From assembly GCF_001984195.1 (NCBI RefSeq), contig NZ_MTQN01000012.1, forward strand, positions 372,001 through 436,000: a stretch of 64,000 nucleotides of DNA, read 5' to 3'. Under the pieces are notes generated by a model, which did not search any database, had not been told where the DNA came from, and saw only the letters and a program-made list of their open reading frames with translations. Numbering within the stretch: the first letter of the stretch is position 1; each line of letters starts with the position of its first letter. A program made the translations under genes and the position numbers. This document shows, one piece after another, positions 1 through 8,267 of this stretch. This DNA is from Kribbella sp. ALI-6-A. GTDB lineage: Bacteria; Actinomycetota; Actinomycetes; Propionibacteriales; Kribbellaceae.

Positions 1-57
1 TACCCCGACGTCGTACAGAACTTGCTGGAGACCGCGCATGCCCGTGCTGCTGAGTGA
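1..57 (+). CDS. C-terminal end of an unidentified protein (partial)
   Basis: Frame 1 is open from the window edge and reads YPDVVQNLLETAHARAAE before a TGA at 55-57. The short helical, Ala/Glu-rich ending looks like an ordinary protein C-terminus. It overlaps the start of the next gene by 20 bases, which would suggest an operon with the dipeptidase. Eighteen codons are too few to assign a family, and the frame could be chance in such GC-rich DNA. Confidence 0.35.
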   Translation, partial: YPDVVQNLLETAHARAAE

Positions 58-673
58 CGACCGGATCACCCGGATCCCCGCGATCGAGAGCGGCGAGCCG
101 CTGGTCGACCTGTACGGGCGCGGCGTGCTCGCGCGCGATCGCCAGTTCGTCCGCGAGGGATTGGCGGACCGGCTCGCGATCGCGGACAGCTTCCTGCCGA
201 CCGGCGTCCGCCTGTACGTCGTGGAGGGTTTGCGGGACCTCGCGCTGCAGCAGCAGATCTACGACGCCTACCGCGCCGAACTGGCCGAGCTCAACCCCGG
301 CATCCCTGACGACGAGGCACACGTCCTGGCCAGCCGCTTCGTCTCGCCGGTCGAGGTCGCACCGCACGTCGCGGGCGCGGCCGTCGACCTGACCCTGATC
401 GGCGAGCACGGCCCGTTCGACCTCGGGACGCCGATCGACGCGACGCCGGAGCAGTCCAACGGCGCCTGCTTCTTCGACGCGGCCAACATCAGCCGGGAGG
501 CGAGAACCAACCGCGCGCTGCTGGCCGACGTACTGACCGCTGCCGGGCTGGTGAACTATCCGACCGAGTGGTGGCACTGGTCGTTCGGCGACCGCTACTG
601 GGCCTTCACCGAGCACCAGGCGCACGCGATCTACGGACCGGTCGTGCGCCCGGTGCTGTCCACTCACGGCTGA
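38..673 (+). CDS. D-alanyl-D-alanine dipeptidase, VanX-like (peptidase M15D)
   Basis: The 211-residue protein has the zinc-site pattern of the VanX family: His110 and Asp117 in the segment APHVAGAAVDL, and the Glu177-x-x-His180 pair in PTEWWHW. Family members hydrolyse D-Ala-D-Ala, either for vancomycin resistance or for recycling peptidoglycan peptides. With no vanH or vanA beside it, a recycling role is more likely here. There is no signal peptide, so it should be cytoplasmic. GGAG at 27-30 is a correctly spaced ribosome site for the ATG at 38. The 3' end overlaps the convergent hydrolase gene by 10 bases. Confidence 0.85.
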   Translation: MPVLLSDDRITRIPAIESGEPLVDLYGRGVLARDRQFVREGLADRLAIADSFLPTGVRLYVVEGLRDLALQQQIYDAYRAELAELNPGIPDDEAHVLASRFVSPVEVAPHVAGAAVDLTLIGEHGPFDLGTPIDATPEQSNGACFFDAANISREARTNRALLADVLTAAGLVNYPTEWWHWSFGDRYWAFTEHQAHAIYGPVVRPVLSTHG

Positions 674-1515
674 GCGAGACCGGCCAGGATGTCGACGAGG
701 TCGGGCCGGTCGAACGGCCCGACGTGCGGTGCGTCGATGCTGCGCACGTCGGTCGGGTTGTCCGGGGTGAGCCGGTCGGCCTCGGCGATGAAGCGGTCCT
801 GCAGCGCGAGCGGGATCAACCGGTCCTGGGTGAACCGCACGTAGGTCCGGGGAATCCGGCCCCAGGTCTCCGCCCGCCCGCGGCCGTCGGCGAGCGGGAT
901 CGTGGCGGACTCGTCGGGCTCGAGCCGGTTGAGCAGCCGGCTCACCTCCTCGTCGGTGAAGTCACCGGCCAGGCACTGCCGCACCCCTTCGAAGATCGCC
1001 GGATCGGCGGAGCGCCAGTTGAGCCGCGTGACCCCCAGCACCGCGGGGTCGGCGACGATCGCCGCCTGCACCAGGTGCAGCAGGCTCTCGCTGTTCTCCG
1101 GCGTCTCCAGGTACGCCGTGAGGTTCGGCAGGTCGACGCAGCAGTACGCCGCCATGTACACCACCCGGTCCAGCAGTTCCGGTACGGCGTTCCCGACGCG
1201 GCTCAGGGTGATCCCGCCCTGGCTCGCCCCGGCGAGGATCACCGGACCCTGCCGACGGGCCCGTCGTACGACGTCGACCACCCGCTCGACATAGTCGTCG
1301 ATGGTGAACTTCGCGAGCGGCGAGGGCTCCGTCGCCAGCGCGCCGAGATCCTGCGGGGCCTGGTACGAGCGTGGGTAGAACGCCTCCTCGCCGTGCCCGG
1401 GCAGGTCGAGCGCGACGCTGCGCACACCCCGCAGCGTCAGTTCCCGGACCAGCCCCGCGCACCACAGCGAGGACGAGTTGGTGCCGTGCACAACAATCAC
1501 CGTCGGTGAGGTCAT
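664..1515 (-). CDS. alpha/beta-hydrolase fold enzyme
   Basis: The 283-residue protein opens with an oxyanion-hole segment VIVVHGTNSSS and carries the nucleophile elbow GASQGG with Ser98. A late Asp/His-bearing segment, APHVGPFDRPD, probably supplies the catalytic His. This arrangement is typical of small esterases and of EstC/salicylate-esterase-like hydrolases, but the substrate cannot be read from sequence. I chose the ATG at 1515 because GGAG lies just upstream and the start touches the GNAT stop as TGATG, so the two genes are translationally coupled. An in-frame start farther upstream would overlap the GNAT gene and has no ribosome site. Confidence 0.8.
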   Translation of the reverse strand: MTSPTVIVVHGTNSSSLWCAGLVRELTLRGVRSVALDLPGHGEEAFYPRSYQAPQDLGALATEPSPLAKFTIDDYVERVVDVVRRARRQGPVILAGASQGGITLSRVGNAVPELLDRVVYMAAYCCVDLPNLTAYLETPENSESLLHLVQAAIVADPAVLGVTRLNWRSADPAIFEGVRQCLAGDFTDEEVSRLLNRLEPDESATIPLADGRGRAETWGRIPRTYVRFTQDRLIPLALQDRFIAEADRLTPDNPTDVRSIDAPHVGPFDRPDLVDILAGLAQP

Positions 1516-2084
1516 CAGTTGTTCTCCTTCGTTGCCGGGTGCCACATCGGCCACAGCAGCGGGCTGTCCGCCACCTGCACCGGAGCGCCGAGATCTTCGA
1601 ATCCGTGCCGGAGGTAGAGGGCACGGCTGCGCGGCGAGCTCGCCTCCAGGTACGCCGCCACGTTCGCGCGGTCCAGCCGGTGCCGGAGCAGGGTCGACCC
1701 GAGGCCGGCGCCCCGCCGGTCGCCGACCACGCCCATGCAGGACAGGTAGAGGTGTTGCTGCGCCGGCCGCACTCGCGCGAGCGCCTGCCCGAGGGCCCGC
1801 AACCGATCACCGGCCGCCCCGAAGACCGCCTCCAGGTCCACCGCCGGAGCGGAAGCGTCCGTCGCCGCGTTTGTTGCTTTCCACAACGACGCACCCTGGT
1901 TGCCGCCGATCAGGTACGCCTCGGCGGCCGGGTCGGCGAGCTGGAAGTAGTAGAAGCGCGCTTGCAACTGTGCCCGGCCGGCCGGCTCGGGGAAGAGCCA
2001 GCCGACGAGCGGATCGTCCGTGAACGCCTCGGTGAGGATGTCCACCACGGTGGTCGACTCGATGCCGGTGGCTTGTCTGATCAT
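1515..2084 (-). CDS. GNAT family N-acetyltransferase
   Basis: The 189-residue protein has the GNAT acetyl-CoA pyrophosphate loop GDRRGAGLGSTLL, preceded by the strand LYLSCMGVV and followed by a helix. The C-terminal segment RALYLRHGFEDLG is the usual final GNAT motif. Family members acetylate amines on small molecules or proteins, and the acceptor here is unknown. It is the first gene of a two-gene operon with the hydrolase and is divergent from the GntR-TetR regulator, which probably controls it. A TACGGT hexamer six bases before the ATG suggests a leaderless message. Confidence 0.82.
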   Translation of the reverse strand: MIRQATGIESTTVVDILTEAFTDDPLVGWLFPEPAGRAQLQARFYYFQLADPAAEAYLIGGNQGASLWKATNAATDASAPAVDLEAVFGAAGDRLRALGQALARVRPAQQHLYLSCMGVVGDRRGAGLGSTLLRHRLDRANVAAYLEASSPRSRALYLRHGFEDLGAPVQVADSPLLWPMWHPATKENN

Positions 2085-2090
2085 GCGTAC

Positions 2091-2096
2091 ACCGTA
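2091..2096 (-). promoter_or_regulatory. -10 element for a leaderless GNAT transcript
   Basis: On the minus strand TACGGT matches the actinobacterial -10 pattern TANNNT and is followed by six bases and the ATG at 2084. Transcription would then start at the A of the ATG, and no Shine-Dalgarno sequence is present. A clear -35 element was not found. Confidence 0.5.
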
Positions 2097-2141
2097 TCGA
2101 CCACTCGCCGTCTGATCCCCCGAATCGCCTTTACAAGAAGA

Positions 2142-2172
2142 TGAAGTGTCACCAGTGAACTAGTACACTTCA
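2142..2172 (+). promoter_or_regulatory. operator and promoter between the GNAT operon and the GntR-TetR regulator
   Basis: TGAAGTGT at 2142-2149 is the exact inverse of ACACTTCA at 2165-2172. Nested inside is the near-palindrome AGTGAACTAGTACACT at 2154-2169. TACACT at 2164-2169 fits a -10 element with six bases to the regulator's ATG at 2176, so this message is probably leaderless. Because the dyads cover the -10 element, a protein bound here would block transcription, which suggests autoregulation. The operator also sits upstream of the divergent GNAT gene. Confidence 0.6.
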
Positions 2173-2175
2173 GCC

Positions 2176-3075
2176 ATGACGTCTCCCTCCGAACGAATCC
2201 TCGACGAGCTGCGGGCGCGGATCCTGACCGGCGAGCTGCGAGCCGGTGACCGGGTGCCGTCGGTGCGGCAGCTCGCGCAGAACGAAGGCGTCGCGATCGC
2301 CACCGCGACCAAGGTGCTCGCCGGCCTGCGGGACGACGGACTGGTGGAGACGAAGGTCGGCTCGGGCACCGTGGTCAGCAAGCAGGTACGGCAGCCGGCC
2401 CGCGGGCCCCGGCAAGGACTGACGAGAAGGCGAGTCCTGAGGGCAGCGATCGCGATCGCCGACCGCGAAGGACTGGAAGCGGTCTCCATGCGCCGCCTCG
2501 CCGTCGAGCTCGGTGTCGGACCGATGTCGCTCTACCGGCACATCGACGGCAAGGACGAACTCCTGGCCCAGTTGGCCGACGAGGTGTTCGGCGACATCGA
2601 ACTGCCCGACCCGGGACCGGAAGGCTGGCGCGCCAAGCTCGAACTGATCTCCCGGCTGCAGTGGGAGCTGTGCCGGCGACACAACTGGCTGCCCCGGGCG
2701 ATCTCGTTCACCCGGCCGGTCCTGCTGCCGAACCTGATGGCCCAGACCGAATGGACCTTGAGAGCGCTGGACGGACTCGGACTGTCCATCACCACCATGA
2801 CGCGGGAGGCGTTGACGCTGCACACCCTCGTCGTCACCGCCGCTCTCTCCCGGGCGAACGAGATCGAAGCGGAACAGGAGACCGGCGTGACGCTCGACCT
2901 GTGGTGGCTCAACCAGCGGGAGCGGGCCGACGAGCTGCTCGGCCGCTTCCCGCTGCTCGCCACCACCCCGGCCGGTATCGCCGCCGATCTGGACCGGATG
3001 TTCGAGTACAGCCTGGCCCGCCACCTCGACGGATTCGCCGTCCTGCTCGGGAGTCCCACGCGCGGCGCCGATTGA
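2176..3075 (+). CDS. GntR-TetR double-HTH transcriptional regulator
   Basis: The 299-residue protein has two DNA-binding modules. Residues about 1-70 form a GntR-type winged helix (ERILDELRARILTGELRAGDRVPS... to TKVGSGTVV). Residues about 80-130 form a TetR-type HTH (RRVLRAAIAIADREGLEAVSMR, then ELGVGPMSLYRHIDGKDEL). The remainder looks like a TetR C-terminal ligand and dimer domain. Fusions of this kind are known in actinobacteria, usually as repressors of neighbouring genes. The likely targets are itself and the divergent GNAT/hydrolase pair. The start is the ATG at 2176, with a promoter spaced for leaderless initiation. Confidence 0.82.
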   Translation: MTSPSERILDELRARILTGELRAGDRVPSVRQLAQNEGVAIATATKVLAGLRDDGLVETKVGSGTVVSKQVRQPARGPRQGLTRRRVLRAAIAIADREGLEAVSMRRLAVELGVGPMSLYRHIDGKDELLAQLADEVFGDIELPDPGPEGWRAKLELISRLQWELCRRHNWLPRAISFTRPVLLPNLMAQTEWTLRALDGLGLSITTMTREALTLHTLVVTAALSRANEIEAEQETGVTLDLWWLNQRERADELLGRFPLLATTPAGIAADLDRMFEYSLARHLDGFAVLLGSPTRGAD

Positions 3076-3127
3076 ACCCATCGCGCATCGACTCCAGCCC
3101 CGGTGGACCGCAGCCTGATAGTGCTTG

Positions 3128-3182
3128 CCTATCGCCCCATAGGGAGGATCGCTTTGACCGGTGGTGATCGGGCCGCGACCGT
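3128..3182 (+). promoter_or_regulatory. putative promoter and dyad upstream of the formate dehydrogenase operon
   Basis: CCTAT at 3128-3132 and ATAGG at 3139-3143 form a short inverted repeat separated by six bases. Downstream, TTGACC at 3154-3159 is followed by 17 bases and GACCGT at 3177-3182, six bases before the ATG at 3189. This fits a promoter giving a leaderless message, although the -10 is weak. The dyad lies just upstream of the -35, where an activator could bind. Confidence 0.4.
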
Positions 3183-3188
3183 TGAGAC

Positions 3189-3683
3189 ATGACGATCCCC
3201 GCCACGGACTCCGCCCCAGTGCCCGGCGCCGGGCGTCCGCATCGCGTCCGCGCGATCGCCACAGAGCTTCGCGAACTGCGGGGTGCGCTGATGCCGATCC
3301 TGCACGCTGTCCAGGCGGAATTCGGCTGGATCAGCCAGACCGACGTACCGGTGATCGCCGACGTGCTCAACCTGTCGGTGGCCGAGGTGCACGGCGTGGT
3401 CACCTTCTACCGCGACTTCCGGCGTGAGCCGGGCGGGCGCACCACCGTGCGGATCTGTCAGGCCGAGGCGTGCCGGGCCGTCGGCGGTGTCGCACTCGCC
3501 GATCACGCCGAACGCACCACCGGGCTGGGCTTCGGCGAGACGACGTACGACGGCCGGCTGACCGTCGACGAGGTGTTCTGCCTGGGCAACTGTGCCCTCG
3601 GTCCGGCGGTCCAGGTGGGCGGCAGGATCCACGGCCGTGTCACTCCGGCTCGCCTCGACGCGATCCTCGGGGACGCCCGATGA
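3189..3683 (+). CDS. fdsG: NAD-dependent formate dehydrogenase, gamma subunit (NuoE-like)
   Basis: The 164-residue protein has the thioredoxin-like 2Fe-2S fold of NuoE/FdsG. The four cysteine ligands are visible as Cys90 and Cys95 (RICQAEAC) and Cys131 and Cys135 (FCLGNC). Its N-terminal helical part contains the family segment LMPILHAVQAEFGWI. The subunit passes electrons between the molybdenum subunit and the flavin subunit. It starts a tightly packed operon, and its stop overlaps the next ATG as ATGA. It lacks a convincing ribosome site, in keeping with a leaderless start. Confidence 0.9.
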   Translation: MTIPATDSAPVPGAGRPHRVRAIATELRELRGALMPILHAVQAEFGWISQTDVPVIADVLNLSVAEVHGVVTFYRDFRREPGGRTTVRICQAEACRAVGGVALADHAERTTGLGFGETTYDGRLTVDEVFCLGNCALGPAVQVGGRIHGRVTPARLDAILGDAR

Positions 3684-5233
3684 CGCGGAAGCCTCGCCCG
3701 GCCAGGGTGTTCGTACCGCGGGACATGGCGGCGAAATCGGTCGGCGCCGATGAGGTCGCCGAGCGGATCGTCGCGGCGGCTCGCACGGCCGGCCTCGAGC
3801 TCGACCTGGTACGGACCGGTTCGCGCGGCATGCTCTGGCTGGAGCCACTGGTCGAGGTGGAGACCCCGGCCGGACGCGTCGGCTACGGCTCGGTCGCGCC
3901 CGAGGACGTGGACGGACTGGTCGCCGCCGGCATGCTGACCGGCAGCGCCCGCGCCGAGCCCGCCTATCTCGGCCTGACCGAGCAACTGCCGTGGATGCGC
4001 AAGCAGCAGCGGCTGACGTTCGCCCGCGTCGGCGTGGTCGATCCACGGTCGGTCGGCGACTTCACCGAGCACGACGGCTTCCAGGGACTGCGGCGTGCGC
4101 TCACCATGACGCCGGCCGAGGTGGTCGAGGAGGTCGTCACGTCCGGCCTGCGCGGCCGTGGTGGCGCCGGCTTCCCGACCGGGATCAAGTGGCGCACGGT
4201 GCTCGGTGCCGAGTCCGACCTCAAGTTCGTCTGCTGCAACGCCGACGAGGGCGACTCCGGCACGTTCGCCGACCGGATGCTGATCGAGGGCGACCCGTTC
4301 GTGCTGATCGAGGGCATGACGATCGCCGCGTACGCCGTCGGCGCGACCGAGGGCTACGTGTACCTGCGCTCGGAGTACCCCGACGCCGTCGAGGCGCTGA
4401 ACGCCGCGATCGCCACCGCCCGCGAGCACGGCTGGCTCGGCCGGGACATCCTGGGCTCCGGCCTCACCTTCGACCTGCACGTCCGGGTCGGCGCGGGCGC
4501 CTACATCTGTGGCGAGGAGACCAGCATGCTGGAAAGCCTCGAGGGCAAACGCGGCATGGTCCGCGCGAAGCCGCCGATCCCAGCACTCGAAGGGCTTTTC
4601 GGCCGCCCGACCGTGGTCAACAACGTGTTGTCGCTGGCAACGATCCCGACGATCCTGGCCCACGGCGCCGCGGCGTACGCGGCGTACGGAGTGGGGCGAT
4701 CGCTCGGCACCAGCGTGTTCCAGCTCGGAGGCAACGTGGCCCGCGGCGGGGTCGTCGAGACGGCGTTCGGGATCACGCTCGGCGAGCTGGTGAACGACCT
4801 CGGCGGCGGCAGCGCGTCGGGCCGGCCGGTGCGCGCCGTCCAGGTCGGTGGGCCGCTGGGGGCCTACCTGCCGGTCGACCAGTTCGAACTGCCGATGGAC
4901 TACGAGGCGTTCGCGGCAGCCGGCGCGATGGTCGGCCACGGCGGGATCGTGGTGTTCGACGACACCGTGGACATGGCCGCGATGGCCCGGTTCGCGTTCG
5001 AGTTCTGCGCCGAGGAGTCGTGCGGCAAGTGCACGCCCTGCCGGGTCGGCGCGGTCCGCGGCGTGGAGACCATCGACCGGATCGTGGCCGGCGACAACCG
5101 GCGCAAGAACCTCGTCCTGCTGGACGACCTGTGCGACCTGATGACCGACGGCTCCCTGTGCGCGATGGGCGGCCTCACGCCACTGCCGGTCCGCAGCGCT
5201 GTCCGCCACTTCGGAGAGGACTTCCACGCATGA
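3680..5233 (+). CDS. fdsB: NAD-dependent formate dehydrogenase, beta subunit (NuoF-like)
   Basis: The 517-residue protein combines an N-terminal thioredoxin-like region of about 100 residues with a NuoF module. That module contains the FMN/NADH loop GLRGRGGAGFPTGIKW, the segment CNADEGDSGTFADR, and the 4Fe-4S motif ESCGKCTPCR (Cys448, Cys451, Cys454), with the fourth cysteine in SLCAMG. It transfers electrons from formate oxidation to NAD+. The ATG at 3680 overlaps the fdsG stop by four bases, and its own stop overlaps fdsA in the same way, which indicates coupled translation of a stoichiometric complex. Confidence 0.92.
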   Translation: MTRKPRPARVFVPRDMAAKSVGADEVAERIVAAARTAGLELDLVRTGSRGMLWLEPLVEVETPAGRVGYGSVAPEDVDGLVAAGMLTGSARAEPAYLGLTEQLPWMRKQQRLTFARVGVVDPRSVGDFTEHDGFQGLRRALTMTPAEVVEEVVTSGLRGRGGAGFPTGIKWRTVLGAESDLKFVCCNADEGDSGTFADRMLIEGDPFVLIEGMTIAAYAVGATEGYVYLRSEYPDAVEALNAAIATAREHGWLGRDILGSGLTFDLHVRVGAGAYICGEETSMLESLEGKRGMVRAKPPIPALEGLFGRPTVVNNVLSLATIPTILAHGAAAYAAYGVGRSLGTSVFQLGGNVARGGVVETAFGITLGELVNDLGGGSASGRPVRAVQVGGPLGAYLPVDQFELPMDYEAFAAAGAMVGHGGIVVFDDTVDMAAMARFAFEFCAEESCGKCTPCRVGAVRGVETIDRIVAGDNRRKNLVLLDDLCDLMTDGSLCAMGGLTPLPVRSAVRHFGEDFHA

Positions 5234-8043
5234 CATTGCTCAAGGAACCTGACTTCGGTACGCCGGCCCGCCCCGGCGACGCCACCGTCGAGCTGACCGT
5301 CGACGGCATCGCCGTCACCGTGCCACCAGGGACGTCGGTGATGCGCGCGGCGAAACAGGCCGGCGTCGACATCCCGAAGCTGTGCGCCACCGACAACCTG
5401 GAGGCCTTCGGCTCCTGCCGGCTGTGCGTGGTCGAGATCGACGGTGCCCGCGGTACGCCGGCCTCCTGCACCACCCCGGTCGCTCCGGGCATGGTCGTGC
5501 GCACCCAGAACGAGAAGCTCGGCAAGCTGCGCCGCGGCGTGATGGAGCTGTACATCTCCGATCACCCGCTGGACTGCCTGACCTGTTCGGCGAACGGCGA
5601 CTGCGAGCTGCAGGACATGGCCGGCGTCACCGGCCTGCGCGAGGTCCGGTACGGCTCGGGCGTGGGCGCCGGCGCGAACCACCTGGAGCTGCCGACCGAC
5701 ACCTCCAACCCGTACTTCGACTTCGAGGCGTGCAAGTGCATCTCCTGCTCGCGCTGCGTCCGGGCGTGCGACGAGGTGCAGGGCACACTCGCGCTGACCA
5801 TCGAGGGCCGCGGCTTCGACTCCAAGGTCGCGGCCGGCGCCGGGGTCTCGTTCATGGAGTCCGACTGCGTCTCCTGCGGCGCCTGCGTCCAGGCGTGCCC
5901 GACCGCCACCCTGCAGGAGAAGTCGGTGATCGAGCTCGGTATACCGACCCGCTCGGTGATCACCACTTGCGCGTACTGCGGGGTCGGCTGCTCGTTCAAG
6001 GCCGAGCTGCGGGGCGACGAGCTGGTCCGGATGGTGCCGTACAAGAACGGCGGGGCGAACGAAGGCCACTCCTGCGTGAAGGGCCGGTTCGCCTTCGGAT
6101 ACGCCGACCATCCCGACCGGGTGCTGGCGCCGATGGTGCGCGACTCGATCGAGGACGAGTGGCGAACCGTGTCCTGGGACGAGGCGATCGGCTTCACCGC
6201 GCGCCGGCTGCGCGAGATCCAGGCACAGCACGGGCCGGGCTCGATCGGCGGGATCACCTCCTCGCGGACCACCAATGAAGAGGTCTACGTGGTCCAGAAG
6301 ATGGTCCGCGCGGTCTTCGGCAACAACAACGTCGACACCTGCGCCCGGGTCTGCCACTCGCCGACCGGATACGGACTGAAGCAGACCTTCGGCGAATCGG
6401 CCGGGACGCAGGACTTCAAGTCGGTCGACGACGCCGACGTGATCCTCGTGATCGGCGCCAACCCGACCGACGCGCACCCGGTGTTCGGTTCGCGGATGAA
6501 GAAGAGGATCCGCCAAGGTGCCCAGCTGATCGTCATCGACCCGCGGCGTACCGATCTGGTCCGGTCACCGCACATCGAGGCGGCCCACCACCTGGCGCTG
6601 GCGCCTGGCACGAACGTCGCCGTCGTCAACGCCATCGGGCACGTGGTGGTCACCGAAGGGCTGGTGGACCGCGCGTTCGTGGAGTCCCGGTGCGAGGGAT
6701 TCGACGAGTGGGAAACGTTCATCGCGCAGCCGGAACACAGCCCGGAGGCGGTCGAGCAGATCACCGGGGTACCGGCGAGCGAGATCCGCGCGGCGGCCCG
6801 GTTGTACGCGACCGGCGGCAACGGCGCGATCTACTACGGTCTCGGCGTCACCGAGCACAGCCAGGGTTCGACCACCGTGATGGCGATGGCCAACCTGGCG
6901 ATGGCGACCGGCAACATCGGGCGGCCGGGCGTCGGGGTGAACCCGCTGCGCGGCCAGAACAACGTACAAGGCTCCTGCGACATGGGCTCGTTCCCGCACG
7001 AGCTGCCCGGCTACCGGCACGTCTCCGACGACGGTGCTCGTGAGGTCTACGAGCAGCTCTGGGGTACGCCGCTGCTGAACGAACCGGGGCTGCGGATCCC
7101 GAACATGTTCGACGCCGCGATCGACGGATCGTTCCGGGCATTGTTCGTGCAGGGCGAGGACATCGCACAGTCCGATCCGAATACCGCGCACGTGTTCGCC
7201 GCCCTGGGCGCACTCGAGCTGCTCGTCGTCCAGGACCTGTTCGTCAACGAGACGGCCAAGTTCGCGCACGTGTTGTTGCCGGGGACATCGTTCCTGGAAA
7301 AGGACGGCACGTTCACCAACGCCGAACGGCGGATCAACCGGGTCCGGCCGGTGATGGCGCCGCGCACCGGCAAGCAGGAGTGGGAGATCATCTGCGAGCT
7401 CTCCCAGGCGATGGGCTACCCGATGCACTATGCGTCGTCCAGCCAGATCATGGACGAGATCGCGCTCACCACGCCGACGTTCATGGGAGTGTCGTTCGCC
7501 CGGCTCGACGAGGCCGGCTCGATCCAGTGGCCCTGCAACCTGGACAAACCCGACGGTACGCCGATCATGCACGCGGCCGAGTTCACCCGGGGCAAGGGCC
7601 GGTTCATGGAGACCGTGTACGTGCCGACGACCGAGCGGTCGACGCGCAAGTACCCGTTGATCCTCACCACCGGACGGATCCTGTCGCAGTACAACGTGGG
7701 TGCACAGACCCGGCGTACGGCGAACGTCGCCTGGCATCCGGAGGACGTGCTGGAGCTGCATCCGCACGACGCGGAGGTCCGCGGAATCGTCGACGGCTCG
7801 GTCGTGGCACTGGCCAGCCGAGTCGGGCGGACGACGTTGCGCGCGAAGCTGTCGGACCGGATGCCGGTCGGGGTTTGCTACACCACCTTCCACCACCCGG
7901 TGACCGGCGCGAACGTGATCACCACCGACAACTCCGACTGGGCCACGAACTGCCCGGAGTACAAGGTGACCGCGGTCCAGGTCGATCTGATCGTCGAGCC
8001 GTCGGGCGCCGCCCCCGCAACCGTCGCGGTGGGCCGGCGATGA
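5230..8043 (+). CDS. fdsA: NAD-dependent formate dehydrogenase, alpha (catalytic) subunit
   Basis: This 937-residue molybdopterin enzyme oxidises formate to CO2. It begins with a 2Fe-2S ferredoxin domain (CATDNLEAFGSCRLC) and a His-Cys3 cluster region. Two ferredoxin-type 4Fe-4S motifs follow (CKCISCSRCVRAC and CVSCGACVQAC). The bis-MGD domain opens with CAYCGVGC. The metal ligand is Cys375 in RVCHSPTG rather than selenocysteine, which places it with the oxygen-tolerant Cys-type Fds enzymes by family knowledge. Lack of a Tat signal puts it in the cytoplasm. It overlaps both neighbours by ATGA. Confidence 0.94.
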   Translation: MTLLKEPDFGTPARPGDATVELTVDGIAVTVPPGTSVMRAAKQAGVDIPKLCATDNLEAFGSCRLCVVEIDGARGTPASCTTPVAPGMVVRTQNEKLGKLRRGVMELYISDHPLDCLTCSANGDCELQDMAGVTGLREVRYGSGVGAGANHLELPTDTSNPYFDFEACKCISCSRCVRACDEVQGTLALTIEGRGFDSKVAAGAGVSFMESDCVSCGACVQACPTATLQEKSVIELGIPTRSVITTCAYCGVGCSFKAELRGDELVRMVPYKNGGANEGHSCVKGRFAFGYADHPDRVLAPMVRDSIEDEWRTVSWDEAIGFTARRLREIQAQHGPGSIGGITSSRTTNEEVYVVQKMVRAVFGNNNVDTCARVCHSPTGYGLKQTFGESAGTQDFKSVDDADVILVIGANPTDAHPVFGSRMKKRIRQGAQLIVIDPRRTDLVRSPHIEAAHHLALAPGTNVAVVNAIGHVVVTEGLVDRAFVESRCEGFDEWETFIAQPEHSPEAVEQITGVPASEIRAAARLYATGGNGAIYYGLGVTEHSQGSTTVMAMANLAMATGNIGRPGVGVNPLRGQNNVQGSCDMGSFPHELPGYRHVSDDGAREVYEQLWGTPLLNEPGLRIPNMFDAAIDGSFRALFVQGEDIAQSDPNTAHVFAALGALELLVVQDLFVNETAKFAHVLLPGTSFLEKDGTFTNAERRINRVRPVMAPRTGKQEWEIICELSQAMGYPMHYASSSQIMDEIALTTPTFMGVSFARLDEAGSIQWPCNLDKPDGTPIMHAAEFTRGKGRFMETVYVPTTERSTRKYPLILTTGRILSQYNVGAQTRRTANVAWHPEDVLELHPHDAEVRGIVDGSVVALASRVGRTTLRAKLSDRMPVGVCYTTFHHPVTGANVITTDNSDWATNCPEYKVTAVQVDLIVEPSGAAPATVAVGRR

Positions 8044-8267
8044 GCGCGACCACGCTGCCGCCGCACGTCCGGCTCGCGAACGAGATCGCCCGGCAGTTCG
8101 CCCACCAACCGGCCGACGTGGCGGCGCTCGCGATCGTCAACCACATCCGCGCGGTGTGGGACCCACGCATGAAAGCCGCGTTGGTGGCCCACGTCGAGGC
8201 GGGCGCCGAGGATTTGGACCCCGTCGCCGCGCTCGCTGCCGAACGCCTGAAGGCGCCTGGTGCCTGA
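8040..8267 (+). CDS. fdsD: formate dehydrogenase, delta subunit
   Basis: The 75-residue protein carries the FdsD signature NEIARQF near the N-terminus and HIRAVWDPRM in the middle. FdsD proteins are small, are encoded after the catalytic subunit, and help assemble or stabilise the active complex. The ATG at 8040 overlaps the fdsA stop by four bases, and moeA begins inside its last codons. Confidence 0.85.
   Translation: MSATTLPPHVRLANEIARQFAHQPADVAALAIVNHIRAVWDPRMKAALVAHVEAGAEDLDPVAALAAERLKAPGA

Noticed and set aside
1516..1554. Upstream extension of the alpha/beta hydrolase to an earlier start
   Set aside because: It would overlap the GNAT gene by about 40 bases and lacks a ribosome site. 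The TGATG junction at 1513-1517 with GGAG upstream is the better start.
6340..6366. Selenocysteine insertion at the formate dehydrogenase active site
   Set aside because: The metal-ligand codon is TGC (Cys375). No in-frame TGA is present.
3503..6516. Long antisense open frames (over 500 codons) opposite fdsB and fdsA
   Set aside because: They are low-complexity Arg/Ala/Asp-rich reflections of the conserved formate dehydrogenase reading frames, without motifs or ribosome sites. Similar shadows occur opposite every long gene here.
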